DNA from: Bacteroides sp.
GTDB lineage: Bacteria; Bacteroidota; Bacteroidia; Bacteroidales; Bacteroidaceae
Direction: 5' to 3'
Assembly (NCBI GenBank): GCA_019416685.1
Contig: DXWV01000092.1
Location: 1-29,191, forward strand
DNA: 29,191 nt
Shown: piece by piece, positions 8,329-18,023 of the stretch
How the letters are laid out: the number at the start of each line of letters is the position of its first letter
Position numbering within the stretch: position 1 is the stretch's first letter
Made by a program: the position numbers and the translations under genes
Notes under the pieces: model-generated
What the model was told of the DNA's origin: nothing
Seen by the model: the letters and a program-made list of their open reading frames with translations, nothing else
Database searches by the model: none

Positions 8329-8469
8329 AAATGTATAAATCAATATTACAAATGTATACAATTTAGGTGTAAATGTCCATTTTACCCCTAAAAAGGTGGG
8401 TGAGTGTACATTTATTATAGTATATGGTGGCTTTTTGTCCTATTGGAGTTTTATTTCTTCCTACTTTTG
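8329..8469 (+). promoter_or_regulatory. Promoter and candidate HTCS operator of the fasciclin-SusCD operon
   Basis: AAATGTATA occurs at 8329 and 8350 and AAATGTCCA at 8371, an exact 21-bp (two helical turn) direct repeat. A degenerate AAAGGT follows in phase at 8392. The 15-mer TACATTTATTATAGT (8407-8421) comes next. A -7-like box TACTTTTG (8462-8469, matching TAnnTTTG) starts 55 bp after the start of the 15-mer, the same geometry as at the FG-GAP promoter. The transcript would start near 8476, leaving a leader of about 130 nt. HTCS AraC-type domains bind direct repeats near promoters, so this is the likely binding region. Confidence 0.7.
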
Positions 8470-8609
8470 TTCTGTGAAATTAATCTAATAATAATTTGTT
8501 TATATGAAAAATGCAACTTAATAAGCCAACCTCTGTAAAGTCCATTTATGGATTCAGTATTTCGATATCCTTAGTTTATAATTGATAAACGTTTAATACT
8601 ATAAAAGAA
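8470..8609 (+). promoter_or_regulatory. 5' leader of the fasciclin operon
   Basis: An AT-rich leader of about 130 nt with two small stem-loops: TCCAT/ATGGA (8541-8552) and GTTTAT/ATAAAC (8574-8590), the latter close to the start codon. Neither resembles a known riboswitch. An A-rich stretch precedes the ATG, as is usual for Bacteroides translation starts. Confidence 0.35.
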
Positions 8610-11210
8610 ATGCATAACAAATTTAATCGAAAGCGATTCATTGCTTTATCGCTTTTTTGTGTGAGCTTATGTTATTTATGCCTCGTGTCGTGCAAAGATG
8701 ACTATTATTATGATGAGAAAGAACCCGATTTCTTAAGAGGTAATATCTACGATTATTTGAATGAAAGTGGCGAATTTACTTATTTTGTTCGTCTGATCAA
8801 TGACCTTAATTATAAGGATGTATTGCAAAAGACCGGAAGTAAAACTCTTTTCCCGGCAAAGGATGAAGCATTCAAGCGCTTTTTTGAAACAAACGCGCAG
8901 GGCATCAGAAGTTATGAGATGCTTTCGATGCCGATGAAAAGAATGATCATGAACTCGAGCATGATCAATATGGCATATCTATCGGGTATGCTTTCCAACC
9001 TGACCGTGTCAGGCGAAGGTCCTGCGACAGGGCAGACTTTCCGAAAACTCAATGCAAGTACCTATCTTGACAGTATCGCATTTATTAAAGATCAAGGATT
9101 ATTTGAGAACTCTTATTGGAGTCGTTTCTCAGAGAAAGGGGGGATTTATCTGGTGGATGACGAAAGTTCGTCACCCTTGGTTTATTTTACACCGGAGCAC
9201 ATGATGGTACAGGGAGTGACCAAGGAAGATTTCTCTATATTGAATAATGGTAGAAACTATGAAGATGGAGATGTCTATGTAAATGGGGTAAAAATAATAG
9301 AGAAGGACATTATTTGTAAGAACGGGTATATACATGTTATGGAAGATGTGATACTTCCGGCAAAAAACATGTCGCAGTTGATTCGGGATAACGGTGAAAC
9401 GAATCTGTTCAATCAATTACTAAACAAATTTAGTGCACCTTATTATGAAGACAATGTTAATAAAGCGGTGCATAATTTTTATGACGGTTTTAGTAATGCT
9501 GTTCTTCCGAATGCAGATTCTATTTTTGTAAAACGTTATTTTACAGTAGAAAACCGACTGGATCCGGCAGAAAAGTGGATGGAAAGTTATGGCTTGTTGT
9601 ACTATGATCCAAGTAATAATGTGTATAGTAGCGAAATGGATATGGGCGCTATGTTTGTACCCACGGACAAGGCTATGAATGAGTATATCAATAGTGATAA
9701 AGGACGCTATTTGAAAGAGGCTTATGGAAGTTGGGAAGATATTCCGACTCCGATTCTTGCCCTGTTTCTGAAGAATCATCAAAAGAAGTCATTTATGAGT
9801 TCGTTGCCTCACGCATGGCCGAAGTTAACCGATGAATCGAGCTTTAAAATGGATATTTCTATTGATAATGTGAAAAAAACTTATTTGGGTTGTAACGGGG
9901 TAATTTACATATCCGATAAGGTGTTTCCGCCGATTGATTATCAATGTGTATACGGACCTACTTTGACAAGTGACCACACGCAGATCATGAATTGGGCGAT
10001 ACAGGATGGAACTATGCGTTTCTTCTTATATCTGCGTTCCATCGAAAATATGTATAATCTGATTGTACCTACGGACGAGGCTTTACAAAACTACCGTGAT
10101 CCGGTTGCTTGGGCAAAGGGAGTAAGCTCTCGTGAAATATGGTCATTTAGATATGTACCTGCTGATAACATGGTGTTTGCCGATGTGTATAAAGCAGATG
10201 CAGCAGGAAATAAAACGGGAGCTATTTTGCGGACAGTAAAGAATCAAAATAGTATCATCAATCGTTTGAACGATATTCTTGATATGCACATCGTGGTAGG
10301 TAATAAGGAGCAGAATGTAATGTCGGGTTATATTGATGACGGAAAGACGAATTATGCACTTACCAAAGGTGGCACTATGCTGAGGATCAGTGGAGAAGGG
10401 AAAAACTTACAGATACAGGGTGGCGGAGATATAGAAGTGAATGTAAAGCCTGCTTCGATTGTTATCAATGAAGTGACCGGAATGCCCAGCCGTTATGATT
10501 CTGATAACGGACGTACCTATTTTGTAGACCGTGTTTTGCAAGATCCTGTTAAATCAGTATATAACGTATTGGGTGAGCACAATGAATATAAAGCATTTTT
10601 TGACCTCTTGCAAGGGGATGACCGTGTATTCAATTATTTTAAGTCTGATAAAGACATTGTTCCGATTTTCGATATGAAGAAGACCTCCGGAAGTATAGGT
10701 TTGGGATATGTAGTGAATTCGTTCAATAATTTTCGTTATACTGTTTTTGTTCCAACCAAAGAAGCGTTGGAGAAAGCATTCAGAGAAGACCCTAACTTAT
10801 TTGACTGGGATGAAATCTATGCTGAGGAAGATCATGATGAAAAGAAGAAAAAAACAATCTACCTATTGAATTTTCTCAAATATCACTTAATGGATAATCT
10901 GGCTTTTGTTGATGATAAGGCCCCTATGGTAAATATGAACTTTGAAACGGCTGCACGTAATCCGAGTGGTAAATTTCATAAGTTGACATTGAATACCCAA
11001 GGTGGCAGTTTGGAGATTAAGTGCCAGGCTACCACTTCAGATGGACAACCGTTGAAGGCTAAAGTGATAACAACTACTGAAGGAGTATACAATCTGATGG
11101 CTCGTGATTATATTGTCAATATTCCCAGCCTGTCTGGTGAGGAAACTTCAATCCTTGCTTCTTCGCGTTCTGTTATTCATTTAATTGATACCGCATTAAG
11201 GTTTGAATAG
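8610..11210 (+). CDS. Four-domain fasciclin (FAS1) surface lipoprotein
   Basis: An 866-residue lipoprotein with lipobox LVSC (Cys28) followed by KDD, fitting the acidic lipoprotein-export signal of Bacteroidota, so it is probably on the cell surface. Four FAS1-like modules can be traced by their TLF/VFVPT-D-A and GxI-H-V...D-V/I-L hallmarks. They span about 44-250 (KTLFPAKDEAF, NGYIHVMEDVILP), 251-442 (MFVPTDKAMNEY, NGVIYISDKVFPP), 455-645 (LIVPTDEALQNY, RTYFVDRVLQDP) and 648-835 (VFVPTKEALEKAF). FAS1 domains are adhesive; no enzyme motif is present. It is the first gene of the operon, 24 bp before the SusC gene, and takes the place usually held by surface glycan-binding proteins. The ligand is unknown. 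Its start is set by the lipoprotein signal. Confidence 0.85.
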   Translation: MHNKFNRKRFIALSLFCVSLCYLCLVSCKDDYYYDEKEPDFLRGNIYDYLNESGEFTYFVRLINDLNYKDVLQKTGSKTLFPAKDEAFKRFFETNAQGIRSYEMLSMPMKRMIMNSSMINMAYLSGMLSNLTVSGEGPATGQTFRKLNASTYLDSIAFIKDQGLFENSYWSRFSEKGGIYLVDDESSSPLVYFTPEHMMVQGVTKEDFSILNNGRNYEDGDVYVNGVKIIEKDIICKNGYIHVMEDVILPAKNMSQLIRDNGETNLFNQLLNKFSAPYYEDNVNKAVHNFYDGFSNAVLPNADSIFVKRYFTVENRLDPAEKWMESYGLLYYDPSNNVYSSEMDMGAMFVPTDKAMNEYINSDKGRYLKEAYGSWEDIPTPILALFLKNHQKKSFMSSLPHAWPKLTDESSFKMDISIDNVKKTYLGCNGVIYISDKVFPPIDYQCVYGPTLTSDHTQIMNWAIQDGTMRFFLYLRSIENMYNLIVPTDEALQNYRDPVAWAKGVSSREIWSFRYVPADNMVFADVYKADAAGNKTGAILRTVKNQNSIINRLNDILDMHIVVGNKEQNVMSGYIDDGKTNYALTKGGTMLRISGEGKNLQIQGGGDIEVNVKPASIVINEVTGMPSRYDSDNGRTYFVDRVLQDPVKSVYNVLGEHNEYKAFFDLLQGDDRVFNYFKSDKDIVPIFDMKKTSGSIGLGYVVNSFNNFRYTVFVPTKEALEKAFREDPNLFDWDEIYAEEDHDEKKKKTIYLLNFLKYHLMDNLAFVDDKAPMVNMNFETAARNPSGKFHKLTLNTQGGSLEIKCQATTSDGQPLKAKVITTTEGVYNLMARDYIVNIPSLSGEETSILASSRSVIHLIDTALRFE

Positions 11211-11234
11211 TCAAAAAAACAATACTACTAAATT

Positions 11235-14200
11235 ATGAATATTGATAATATAAAAAGCATATTGCTGGTTGTCTTTTCTTGCTTGTCAATGACTGTGGCA
11301 TCACAGTCTCAACAGCTGGTGATAACAGGAAATGTCTCTTCCGACCTGGAAGGGGAGATTATTGGTGCACACGTAACGGAGGTAGATGCCAACGGACGTA
11401 TTGTAAATGCTACGATAACGGACTTTAGCGGAAATTTTTCACTTTCTATAAAGAGTGTGAACAACAAACTTAAGGTCAGTTTTGTGGGATACGATCCTGT
11501 CGAAGTTTCTATTAAGGATAAACGCAGGTTTAATATAAAGATGAAGGAAAACGCAGTGCTTGACGAGGTAGTGGTTACAGCGAAAGCAATGCATTCGGAC
11601 GGAACACTGGCTATTCCTAAACGAGAGGTATCGGGTGCGATGCAGCATATCAGTATGCGTGATCTTGAAGATATGTCGGTGGCTTCTATTGACGACGCAC
11701 TGCAGGGACGTATTGCGGGATTCGATATATTGGGTAACTCCGGTGACTTAGGTTCCGGTTCGTCCATGCGTATTCGTGGTACTACTTCAATCAACTCAAA
11801 ATCCGAACCGTTAATCGTGTTAAATGATATACCTTTCGAAAATAATGTGGATGATTCTTTCGACTATACATCGGCAGACCAAGAACAGTTTGCGAATCTG
11901 TTGAATATCAATCCGGATGATATCGAAGAGATTACTATTTTGAAAGACGGTGCTTCTGCTGCTATCTGGGGGTCAAAGGGAGCTAATGGTGTAATTCTGA
12001 TTAAAACGAAGAAGGGTGTCAAAGGTCCTACCCGGGTCCAGTATTCTTATCGTTTTTCGGGAGCCCAACAACCTCGGGGATTAAAAATGCTTAATGGAGA
12101 CGACTATACTATGTTAATGAAACAGGCCTATTTTAATCCTTTTCAGGACGAATATGCAGCAAATATTCCCGAATTTAACTACGATCCGACTTTTGCCGAA
12201 TACCAGAATTTTAATAATAATACAGATTGGGTGAAAGCTATTACTCAATATGGATTCACGCATGACCATTATGCAACCGTTTCCGGTGGTGGAGACAAAG
12301 CCACCTTCCGTGCATCTCTTGGATATTATTCTCAGTCGGGAACTGTGATTAAGCAAAATCTGGAACGTTTCACGAATAGAATGTATCTGGAATATCAGGT
12401 TTCGGATCGTATTAAGTTTATTTCGGACTTTTCAATGACATACACTGATAATCATAAGAATTATGCTAATGATGTGGGTGATGGAGACAATAAGGAGAAT
12501 TTGCTGAGTATGGCTTATCGTAAAATGCCTAACGTGTCCATTTTCCAGCAAGATGCGAATGGAAATAATACAGATATCTATTATAATATACCACAATCGT
12601 CCTCTTTGGATAATTCTCAGAAGGATTTGATGAATCCGGTGGCGTTGGCAAATCTGGCATTCAACAATCAAAAGAATCTTTATATTGTACCTACTCTGCG
12701 TTTACAGTATGACATTATCAATCCGGAAAAAGCTCAATTGCGTTATAACGGATATGTATCTTTCAATATTGAGAATACGAAAGAGTCAAAGTTCCTCCCC
12801 AAAGAAGTAACGTCCAAATCATGGAATGATGAGACCGTGAATCGTGCTTATATGAAGGAGTCTGAAGGATTATCTATTCAGAGTGAGCAGAAAATAACAT
12901 GGATTCCTCGTTGGGGAGATAATCACTCTTTGTTGGTATCGGCTGTGTGGCAGATGAATTCCGGAAACTCACAGTATCAGGAATTTGAGAAATACGGATT
13001 ACCTTCTAACTCTATAACAGATGCAACTTCCGTAGGTTTTGACAAAGCTTTTAATAGTGGAGCCGGACAATGGCGTTCGTTAGCAATTATGGGTAGAGCG
13101 CACTATACGTTTATGAACCGTTATACAATTGATGCAACATTCCGCCGGGATGGTAGTACAAAGTTCGGTTCTAATAACCGTTGGGGAAATTTCCCGGCCG
13201 TATCGGTAAAATGGAATATGGCGGACGAATTATTTATGAAACCTTTAAAATCTGTTATAGATGAACTTGGTATTCGTGGAGGTTGGGGTGTCACCGGAAA
13301 TCAGCCGGATAAAGAGTACCTGCACTTCAGTCGTTATAATAGTAGCTGGGGAGGTGGAAACAACAACTATATAAATATACCTACAGTGAAGCCGTCATCT
13401 ATTGAATTGTCGGACCTTAAATGGGAAAAGGTAACCTCTTATAATCTGGGAATTGACTTGCACTTGTTTAATTCTAAGTTGGTATTCGATGGAAACATTT
13501 ATAAGCGTAAGACGGAAGACCTGTTATTTAAGGATTTGGGTATACCCAGCTCTTCCGGATTCGGCTCACTGTCTTATGTCAATATCGGTGTGATGGACAA
13601 TACGGGTTGGGAGTTGAGTATCTATACCAATAATCTGATTAAAACCAGAGATTGGAAGGTGGATTTTAATGTTAACTTCTCTAATAACAAAAATAAAATT
13701 GTAGAATTGTCACCGGCTGTGTTGAATGCATACAATAAAGATTTCAACTACGATAATGGTTCTTATCTGACACGTTTGCAGGAAGGTAACTCATTTGGCT
13801 CTATATATGGATTCCGCTATAAAGGAGTTTATCAGTATGACAAGTATGAAGAGGGACGTGGCGGAACTGCTCCTGTGGTGAAAGATGCCAATGGAAATGT
13901 GGTAAAAGATGCGAATGGAAAACCACTTCCTATGTATTTTGACTATTTCAACTTAGGTAATAAGAGATACCAGTTCCGTGGCGGCGATGCTATTTATGAA
14001 GATATAAATCATGATGGAACCATTGATGAATTGGATATTGTTTATTTAGGAAACTCTAATCCAAAGTTAACCGGAGGTTTCGGTACGAATATCACCTTTA
14101 AGAATTTCTCTATCAGCGCGTTTTTCAATTTCCGTTACGGAAACAAAATCGTGAACTATGCACGTATGGATGCGGAAAACATGCATTCTAATAATAATCA

Positions 14201-14549
14201 GTCCATTGCTGTAAACTGGCGCTGGCGTAAAGATGGTGATGTGACAGAAATGCCTCGTGCATTGTATGACTACGGTTATAACTACTTGGGAAGTGACCGT
14301 TTTGTGGAGGATGGTTCTTTCCTTCGATTTAAAACGTTGACCTTTAAGTATAATTTCAGTCCGAAATCATTAAGACGCGTGTTTCTCAACCAATTGTCTT
14401 TCTATCTGACTTTGAACAATTTGGTGACATTTACCAAATATACGGGTGTAGATCCGGAGGTAGGTATTGAGAGTTTTGGTCTTTGTGCGGACAGGAGTAA
14501 AACGCCTCGTTCTCAATATTTCACTTTCGGCGTTACTGTCGGATTTTAA
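11235..14549 (+). CDS. SusC-like TonB-dependent outer-membrane transporter (first pair)
   Basis: A protein of 1104 residues, typical SusC length. It has a signal peptide (about 1-23), a carboxypeptidase-regulatory-like beta domain (28-105), a TonB box DEVVVTA (110-116) and a plug domain (about 120-260, with RIRGTTSIN, PLIVLNDIP and ILKDGASAAIWGSKGANG). A 22-strand barrel region ends in an aromatic residue (VGF). No STN domain precedes the plug, so control is expected through the HTCS rather than an anti-sigma relay. SusC proteins form the pore through which glycans or peptides held by SusD enter the periplasm, powered by TonB. The matching SusD gene follows after 44 bp. Confidence 0.95.
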   Translation: MNIDNIKSILLVVFSCLSMTVASQSQQLVITGNVSSDLEGEIIGAHVTEVDANGRIVNATITDFSGNFSLSIKSVNNKLKVSFVGYDPVEVSIKDKRRFNIKMKENAVLDEVVVTAKAMHSDGTLAIPKREVSGAMQHISMRDLEDMSVASIDDALQGRIAGFDILGNSGDLGSGSSMRIRGTTSINSKSEPLIVLNDIPFENNVDDSFDYTSADQEQFANLLNINPDDIEEITILKDGASAAIWGSKGANGVILIKTKKGVKGPTRVQYSYRFSGAQQPRGLKMLNGDDYTMLMKQAYFNPFQDEYAANIPEFNYDPTFAEYQNFNNNTDWVKAITQYGFTHDHYATVSGGGDKATFRASLGYYSQSGTVIKQNLERFTNRMYLEYQVSDRIKFISDFSMTYTDNHKNYANDVGDGDNKENLLSMAYRKMPNVSIFQQDANGNNTDIYYNIPQSSSLDNSQKDLMNPVALANLAFNNQKNLYIVPTLRLQYDIINPEKAQLRYNGYVSFNIENTKESKFLPKEVTSKSWNDETVNRAYMKESEGLSIQSEQKITWIPRWGDNHSLLVSAVWQMNSGNSQYQEFEKYGLPSNSITDATSVGFDKAFNSGAGQWRSLAIMGRAHYTFMNRYTIDATFRRDGSTKFGSNNRWGNFPAVSVKWNMADELFMKPLKSVIDELGIRGGWGVTGNQPDKEYLHFSRYNSSWGGGNNNYINIPTVKPSSIELSDLKWEKVTSYNLGIDLHLFNSKLVFDGNIYKRKTEDLLFKDLGIPSSSGFGSLSYVNIGVMDNTGWELSIYTNNLIKTRDWKVDFNVNFSNNKNKIVELSPAVLNAYNKDFNYDNGSYLTRLQEGNSFGSIYGFRYKGVYQYDKYEEGRGGTAPVVKDANGNVVKDANGKPLPMYFDYFNLGNKRYQFRGGDAIYEDINHDGTIDELDIVYLGNSNPKLTGGFGTNITFKNFSISAFFNFRYGNKIVNYARMDAENMHSNNNQSIAVNWRWRKDGDVTEMPRALYDYGYNYLGSDRFVEDGSFLRFKTLTFKYNFSPKSLRRVFLNQLSFYLTLNNLVTFTKYTGVDPEVGIESFGLCADRSKTPRSQYFTFGVTVGF

Positions 14550-14593
14550 TAACAGGAGTTCAATTTAATGATTTGACCTAATTATAGACAAAA

Positions 14594-16159
14594 ATGAAAA
14601 CAAAGAAATATATATTGCGTATAGTTATGATGGCTTTATTGGGAGGAACATTTGCATCCTGTGAAAGCTGGTTTGATATACGTCCCAAGTCGGAGACTGT
14701 TTTTGAAGATTTCTGGAAAGATGAAAACGATGTGCTTAGCATGGTGGGTTCATGTTATCGTGGAATGAATGAAACCGGATTTATAGAGCGTGCCATCGTT
14801 TGGGGTGAATTGCGTTCGGACAACGTAAAAGCCGGAACAGGTACATCCAATCCAATCAGGGATATTCTGAATATTAATTTGAATTCCTCCAATTCATACA
14901 CTTATTGGGGAGAATATTATAGTGTAATTAATTTTTGTAACACAGTGATTAAGTTTGCTCCGGAGGTACAGGCGAAAGATCCGAACTTTAAGCGTGAGAA
15001 TCTGAATGTTTATATTGCTGAGGCAAAAGGAGTGCGGGCATTATGCTACTTTATGCTGTTACGTACTTTCAGAGATATTCCGTTGATCACTGAACCGTAT
15101 GCGGACGACAGTTTACCTTTTGAAGTGGCACAGGAGAATCCTGATAATTTATTGAATTTTCTGATCGATGATTTGAAGAGTGTAGAGAATCAGGCTGCGG
15201 ACGAGAAGACGTGGAGTAATCTGCTTTATACAAAAGGACGTATAACGAAGAATGCCATACGTGCCCTTATAGCCGATATGTATCTTTGGAAGAACGATTA
15301 CAATAACTGCATTATTTATTGTGATAAGGTGTTGGCCAATCTCGGACAGCTTCAGTTGGAAAGCTCACGGGTGTATAATGAATCGGTTTACTATTTGGGA
15401 AATTCAAAAGAGAGCATTTTTGAGTTACAGTTCAGTCTGAAGAATTATCCAAATTATGCGATGAATGAAATGTATGGAATGTTTGGAGGACGTGCGGGAC
15501 AGGATATGCATAAATTGTCGCCATACAACTTTGAATCGATGAGTCCTTCGCTTTTTGAACCTACTGACTTGAGAGGGAAAGATGCTTTTTTTAGTACCGC
15601 AGGCTCTTCTTTTATAGCCAAGTATATGGCTTTGAGGATAGAAACTTCTTCGAGTACAGTGAGAGAAGGTGACTATGTTTTCAATGCGGAGGCTCCTAAC
15701 TGGATATTCTATCGTTTGGCGGATATTTATTTGATGAAAGCGGAAGCTATGGTAGAAGCACAGGAAAATCCAAATGCGGAAGCTGTTCTCGATTTGGTCT
15801 CTAAGACATTCGATCGTGCCAATCCGGATTTGGGAAGTGGTTCGTTGTCGATTTCTATCTATAATACGCAGAATGCTCTGAGAAACTTAGTTTTTGATGA
15901 GCGCCAAAGAGAATTCTTGTTTGAAGGTAAACGTTATTTTGATTTATTGCGTAGAATCCGTAGGGAAGATGGGATGAAGCCTGCCAATGTGGTGAATGCT
16001 TATCTGCTTAAGAAATATAGTAAACTGGATAATACGACTACTAAGAGTAAATTGAGTGAATTAGATGCTTTGTATATGCCGATTAATGTGGATGAGCTGA
16101 GAGCAAACACTGCATTAAAACAAAATCCGTTTTATGTAACATCATCAAATATCGAATAA
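14594..16159 (+). CDS. SusD/RagB-like surface lipoprotein (first pair)
   Basis: A 521-residue lipoprotein with lipobox FASC (Cys23). The SusD N-terminal signature (DIRPKSETVFEDFWKDENDV) and tetratricopeptide helices (EAKGVRALCYFMLLRTFRDIPL near 143) are clear. The C-terminal RagB/SusD signature FDERQREFLFEGKRYFDLLR lies near 430-450. By family knowledge it forms the hinged lid over the SusC barrel and captures ligand. It is 11 bp from the next fasciclin gene, so translation is probably coupled. Confidence 0.95.
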   Translation: MKTKKYILRIVMMALLGGTFASCESWFDIRPKSETVFEDFWKDENDVLSMVGSCYRGMNETGFIERAIVWGELRSDNVKAGTGTSNPIRDILNINLNSSNSYTYWGEYYSVINFCNTVIKFAPEVQAKDPNFKRENLNVYIAEAKGVRALCYFMLLRTFRDIPLITEPYADDSLPFEVAQENPDNLLNFLIDDLKSVENQAADEKTWSNLLYTKGRITKNAIRALIADMYLWKNDYNNCIIYCDKVLANLGQLQLESSRVYNESVYYLGNSKESIFELQFSLKNYPNYAMNEMYGMFGGRAGQDMHKLSPYNFESMSPSLFEPTDLRGKDAFFSTAGSSFIAKYMALRIETSSSTVREGDYVFNAEAPNWIFYRLADIYLMKAEAMVEAQENPNAEAVLDLVSKTFDRANPDLGSGSLSISIYNTQNALRNLVFDERQREFLFEGKRYFDLLRRIRREDGMKPANVVNAYLLKKYSKLDNTTTKSKLSELDALYMPINVDELRANTALKQNPFYVTSSNIE

Positions 16160-16170
16160 AATCAAGCGTT

Positions 16171-17988
16171 ATGAAGAAAATAAAATATTCAATATCGGTT
16201 CTTATTCTCTTGCTATTTGCAACTATATTGGTGCCCTCTTGTGTGGACGACAATGTAGAAGGGGATGCATTCTATACGTTTACGGGAGAAACTGTTGCTT
16301 CCTATTGTAGCAACCGAACTAACTTTACCGTTTTCAATCAGCTTATTAATGATTCCGGAACCTCTTCTTTATTGTCCAGTTACGGACATTTCACTTGTTT
16401 CATGCCTACGGATTCTGCTTTTCAGGAATATTTCAAGGCGAAAGAAATTACCTATAATGATTTGACGAAAGAAGATAAGTTGCAGATTGTTTATAATCAC
16501 GTTATCAAGAGTGAGTTAACCAATTATGCGACGGAATCATTTCAGGAAGGTTCACTTCCGGAACCCAGTATGAGCGATCGTTTTATCAATATATCGTTTG
16601 CAGGATTTACGGAGGGGAATCAGACGATTCTGGTTAATCAGGAAGTGCCTATTTTGTGGAAAGATATCGAAGTGCACAACGGAATTATTCATGTGATAGG
16701 AAATATTGTAGATCCGTCTAATGCCTATTTGACTGGACTTATGCAGGATAAGGACTATTTCAGTCTGTTTTCTCAGGCTCTTGAAAAGACCGGGATGTGT
16801 GATTCGATCATGAAAGTATATGATCTCACTTATGAAAAGCCGGCAGCGGATTTGGTGCTTGGTGGAACTACATTTAAGTATCCGGAAATGAAAAAATATG
16901 GGTATACCATATTCGCTGAAACGAATGAGGCTTTCAAAAAGGCAGGCATAGAAACTGTGGAAGAAATGGCTGAGTATGCTACCCGTTATTATGGGAATGA
17001 GGATGCCGATGATTATACAAGTAGAAAAAATGCTTTGAATAAATTTGTATCCTATCATATGCTGGAAAGACAGATGTCTACAAATGATTTTCTGTATTCA
17101 GGGGCAGCAACGGCTCCGGGTGCTGAAAATGAGAGATTTGAATATTATGAGACGATGCTGCAATACCGGATGATTGAAATAAAATCGGGGAATAGATTGA
17201 ACACGCAGAAGGATGGCACTCATGTTAGTATCAGTGATTTTCAGAGCAATCTGAATGGGTTGAACGGATATGTTCATGCGTTGAATGAGATTCTGGTGTA
17301 CGATAAAGACATCATGGAGAATGATGTGTTGAATAAACGTATTCGTTTTGACTGTTATTCCATTCCTCCTCAGTTGACAAATAATAACATACGTTGGAAG
17401 ATGATAGATAATTCTCATACCTTCACGGCTGATTATTGCGGGGATTATTTTCATTTCACCAATGATACCAAACTAAAACTTTGGGCAAGTGAAGACTGGA
17501 CCAATTATCAAGCGGACGAAATGGTTATGTCCGGGTGGTATGACTTCACGTTAAGGATGCATCCGGTTCCTCCCGGAACTTACGAAATCAGATTGGGATA
17601 TCGTGCAGAGACATGGCGTGGAGTTGCACAATTATTTATTGATGATGAAATTGTGGGTATTCCGGTCGACCTGAGAATTGTTGGTACCGATCCTCGTGTA
17701 GGCTGGGTAGATGATGACAAAACAACTGATGAAGGAGTAGAAAATGATAAGATGATGCGAAACCGCGGCTATATGAAAGCGCCGAATTCTATTTATAGTT
17801 TGAATGGCCACAAGACATTGCGTCAGGATAATATGAGTCTTCGTATTATTATCGGTACGTTTACTTTCCAGGATTACGCTCCGCACTATTTCAGAGCGAA
17901 GAATGTGGAAGCTGACAATCTTGAATTCCATTTCGATTATCTGGAATACGTACCGGTGAGCTACATTGATAAAGAAGGGAAAGATTGA
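16171..17988 (+). CDS. Two-domain fasciclin lipoprotein with C-terminal beta-rich domain
   Basis: A 605-residue lipoprotein with lipobox VPSC (Cys24) followed by VDD. It has two FAS1-like domains, about 37-180 (TCFMPTDSAFQEYF, NGIIHVIGNIVDP) and 184-380 (TIFAETNEAFKKAG, NGYVHALNEILVYD). A C-terminal region of about 215 residues is rich in aromatic and beta-prone sequence (PPGTYEIRLGYRA, QLFIDDEIVGIPVDL, LEFHFDYLEY), suggesting a jelly-roll or carbohydrate-binding-module-like sandwich. No catalytic motif is seen. It sits between the first SusD and another fasciclin gene, and a surface ligand-binding role is inferred. Confidence 0.8.
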   Translation: MKKIKYSISVLILLLFATILVPSCVDDNVEGDAFYTFTGETVASYCSNRTNFTVFNQLINDSGTSSLLSSYGHFTCFMPTDSAFQEYFKAKEITYNDLTKEDKLQIVYNHVIKSELTNYATESFQEGSLPEPSMSDRFINISFAGFTEGNQTILVNQEVPILWKDIEVHNGIIHVIGNIVDPSNAYLTGLMQDKDYFSLFSQALEKTGMCDSIMKVYDLTYEKPAADLVLGGTTFKYPEMKKYGYTIFAETNEAFKKAGIETVEEMAEYATRYYGNEDADDYTSRKNALNKFVSYHMLERQMSTNDFLYSGAATAPGAENERFEYYETMLQYRMIEIKSGNRLNTQKDGTHVSISDFQSNLNGLNGYVHALNEILVYDKDIMENDVLNKRIRFDCYSIPPQLTNNNIRWKMIDNSHTFTADYCGDYFHFTNDTKLKLWASEDWTNYQADEMVMSGWYDFTLRMHPVPPGTYEIRLGYRAETWRGVAQLFIDDEIVGIPVDLRIVGTDPRVGWVDDDKTTDEGVENDKMMRNRGYMKAPNSIYSLNGHKTLRQDNMSLRIIIGTFTFQDYAPHYFRAKNVEADNLEFHFDYLEYVPVSYIDKEGKD

Positions 17989-18023
17989 TACTAAAAGAGG
18001 AATAAATAAAAAAATATACTTTT

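Noticed and set aside
8541..8552. Small stem-loop TCCAT/ATGGA in the operon leader as a riboswitch
   Set aside because: A five-base stem with a 2-nt loop and no conserved riboswitch core; kept only as a leader note.
11273..11290. Possible lipobox (FSC) in the first SusC signal peptide
   Set aside because: SusC proteins are outer-membrane barrels, and the local pattern (VFSC with large residue at -2) followed by a further hydrophobic stretch fits a normal signal peptide better.
16552..17058. Antisense open frame of 168 codons in the fasciclin gene
   Set aside because: It lies fully inside a well-supported coding sequence on the other strand and its translation has no recognisable domain; the same holds for the antisense frames at 11309-11794, 25155-25640 and 26235-26696.
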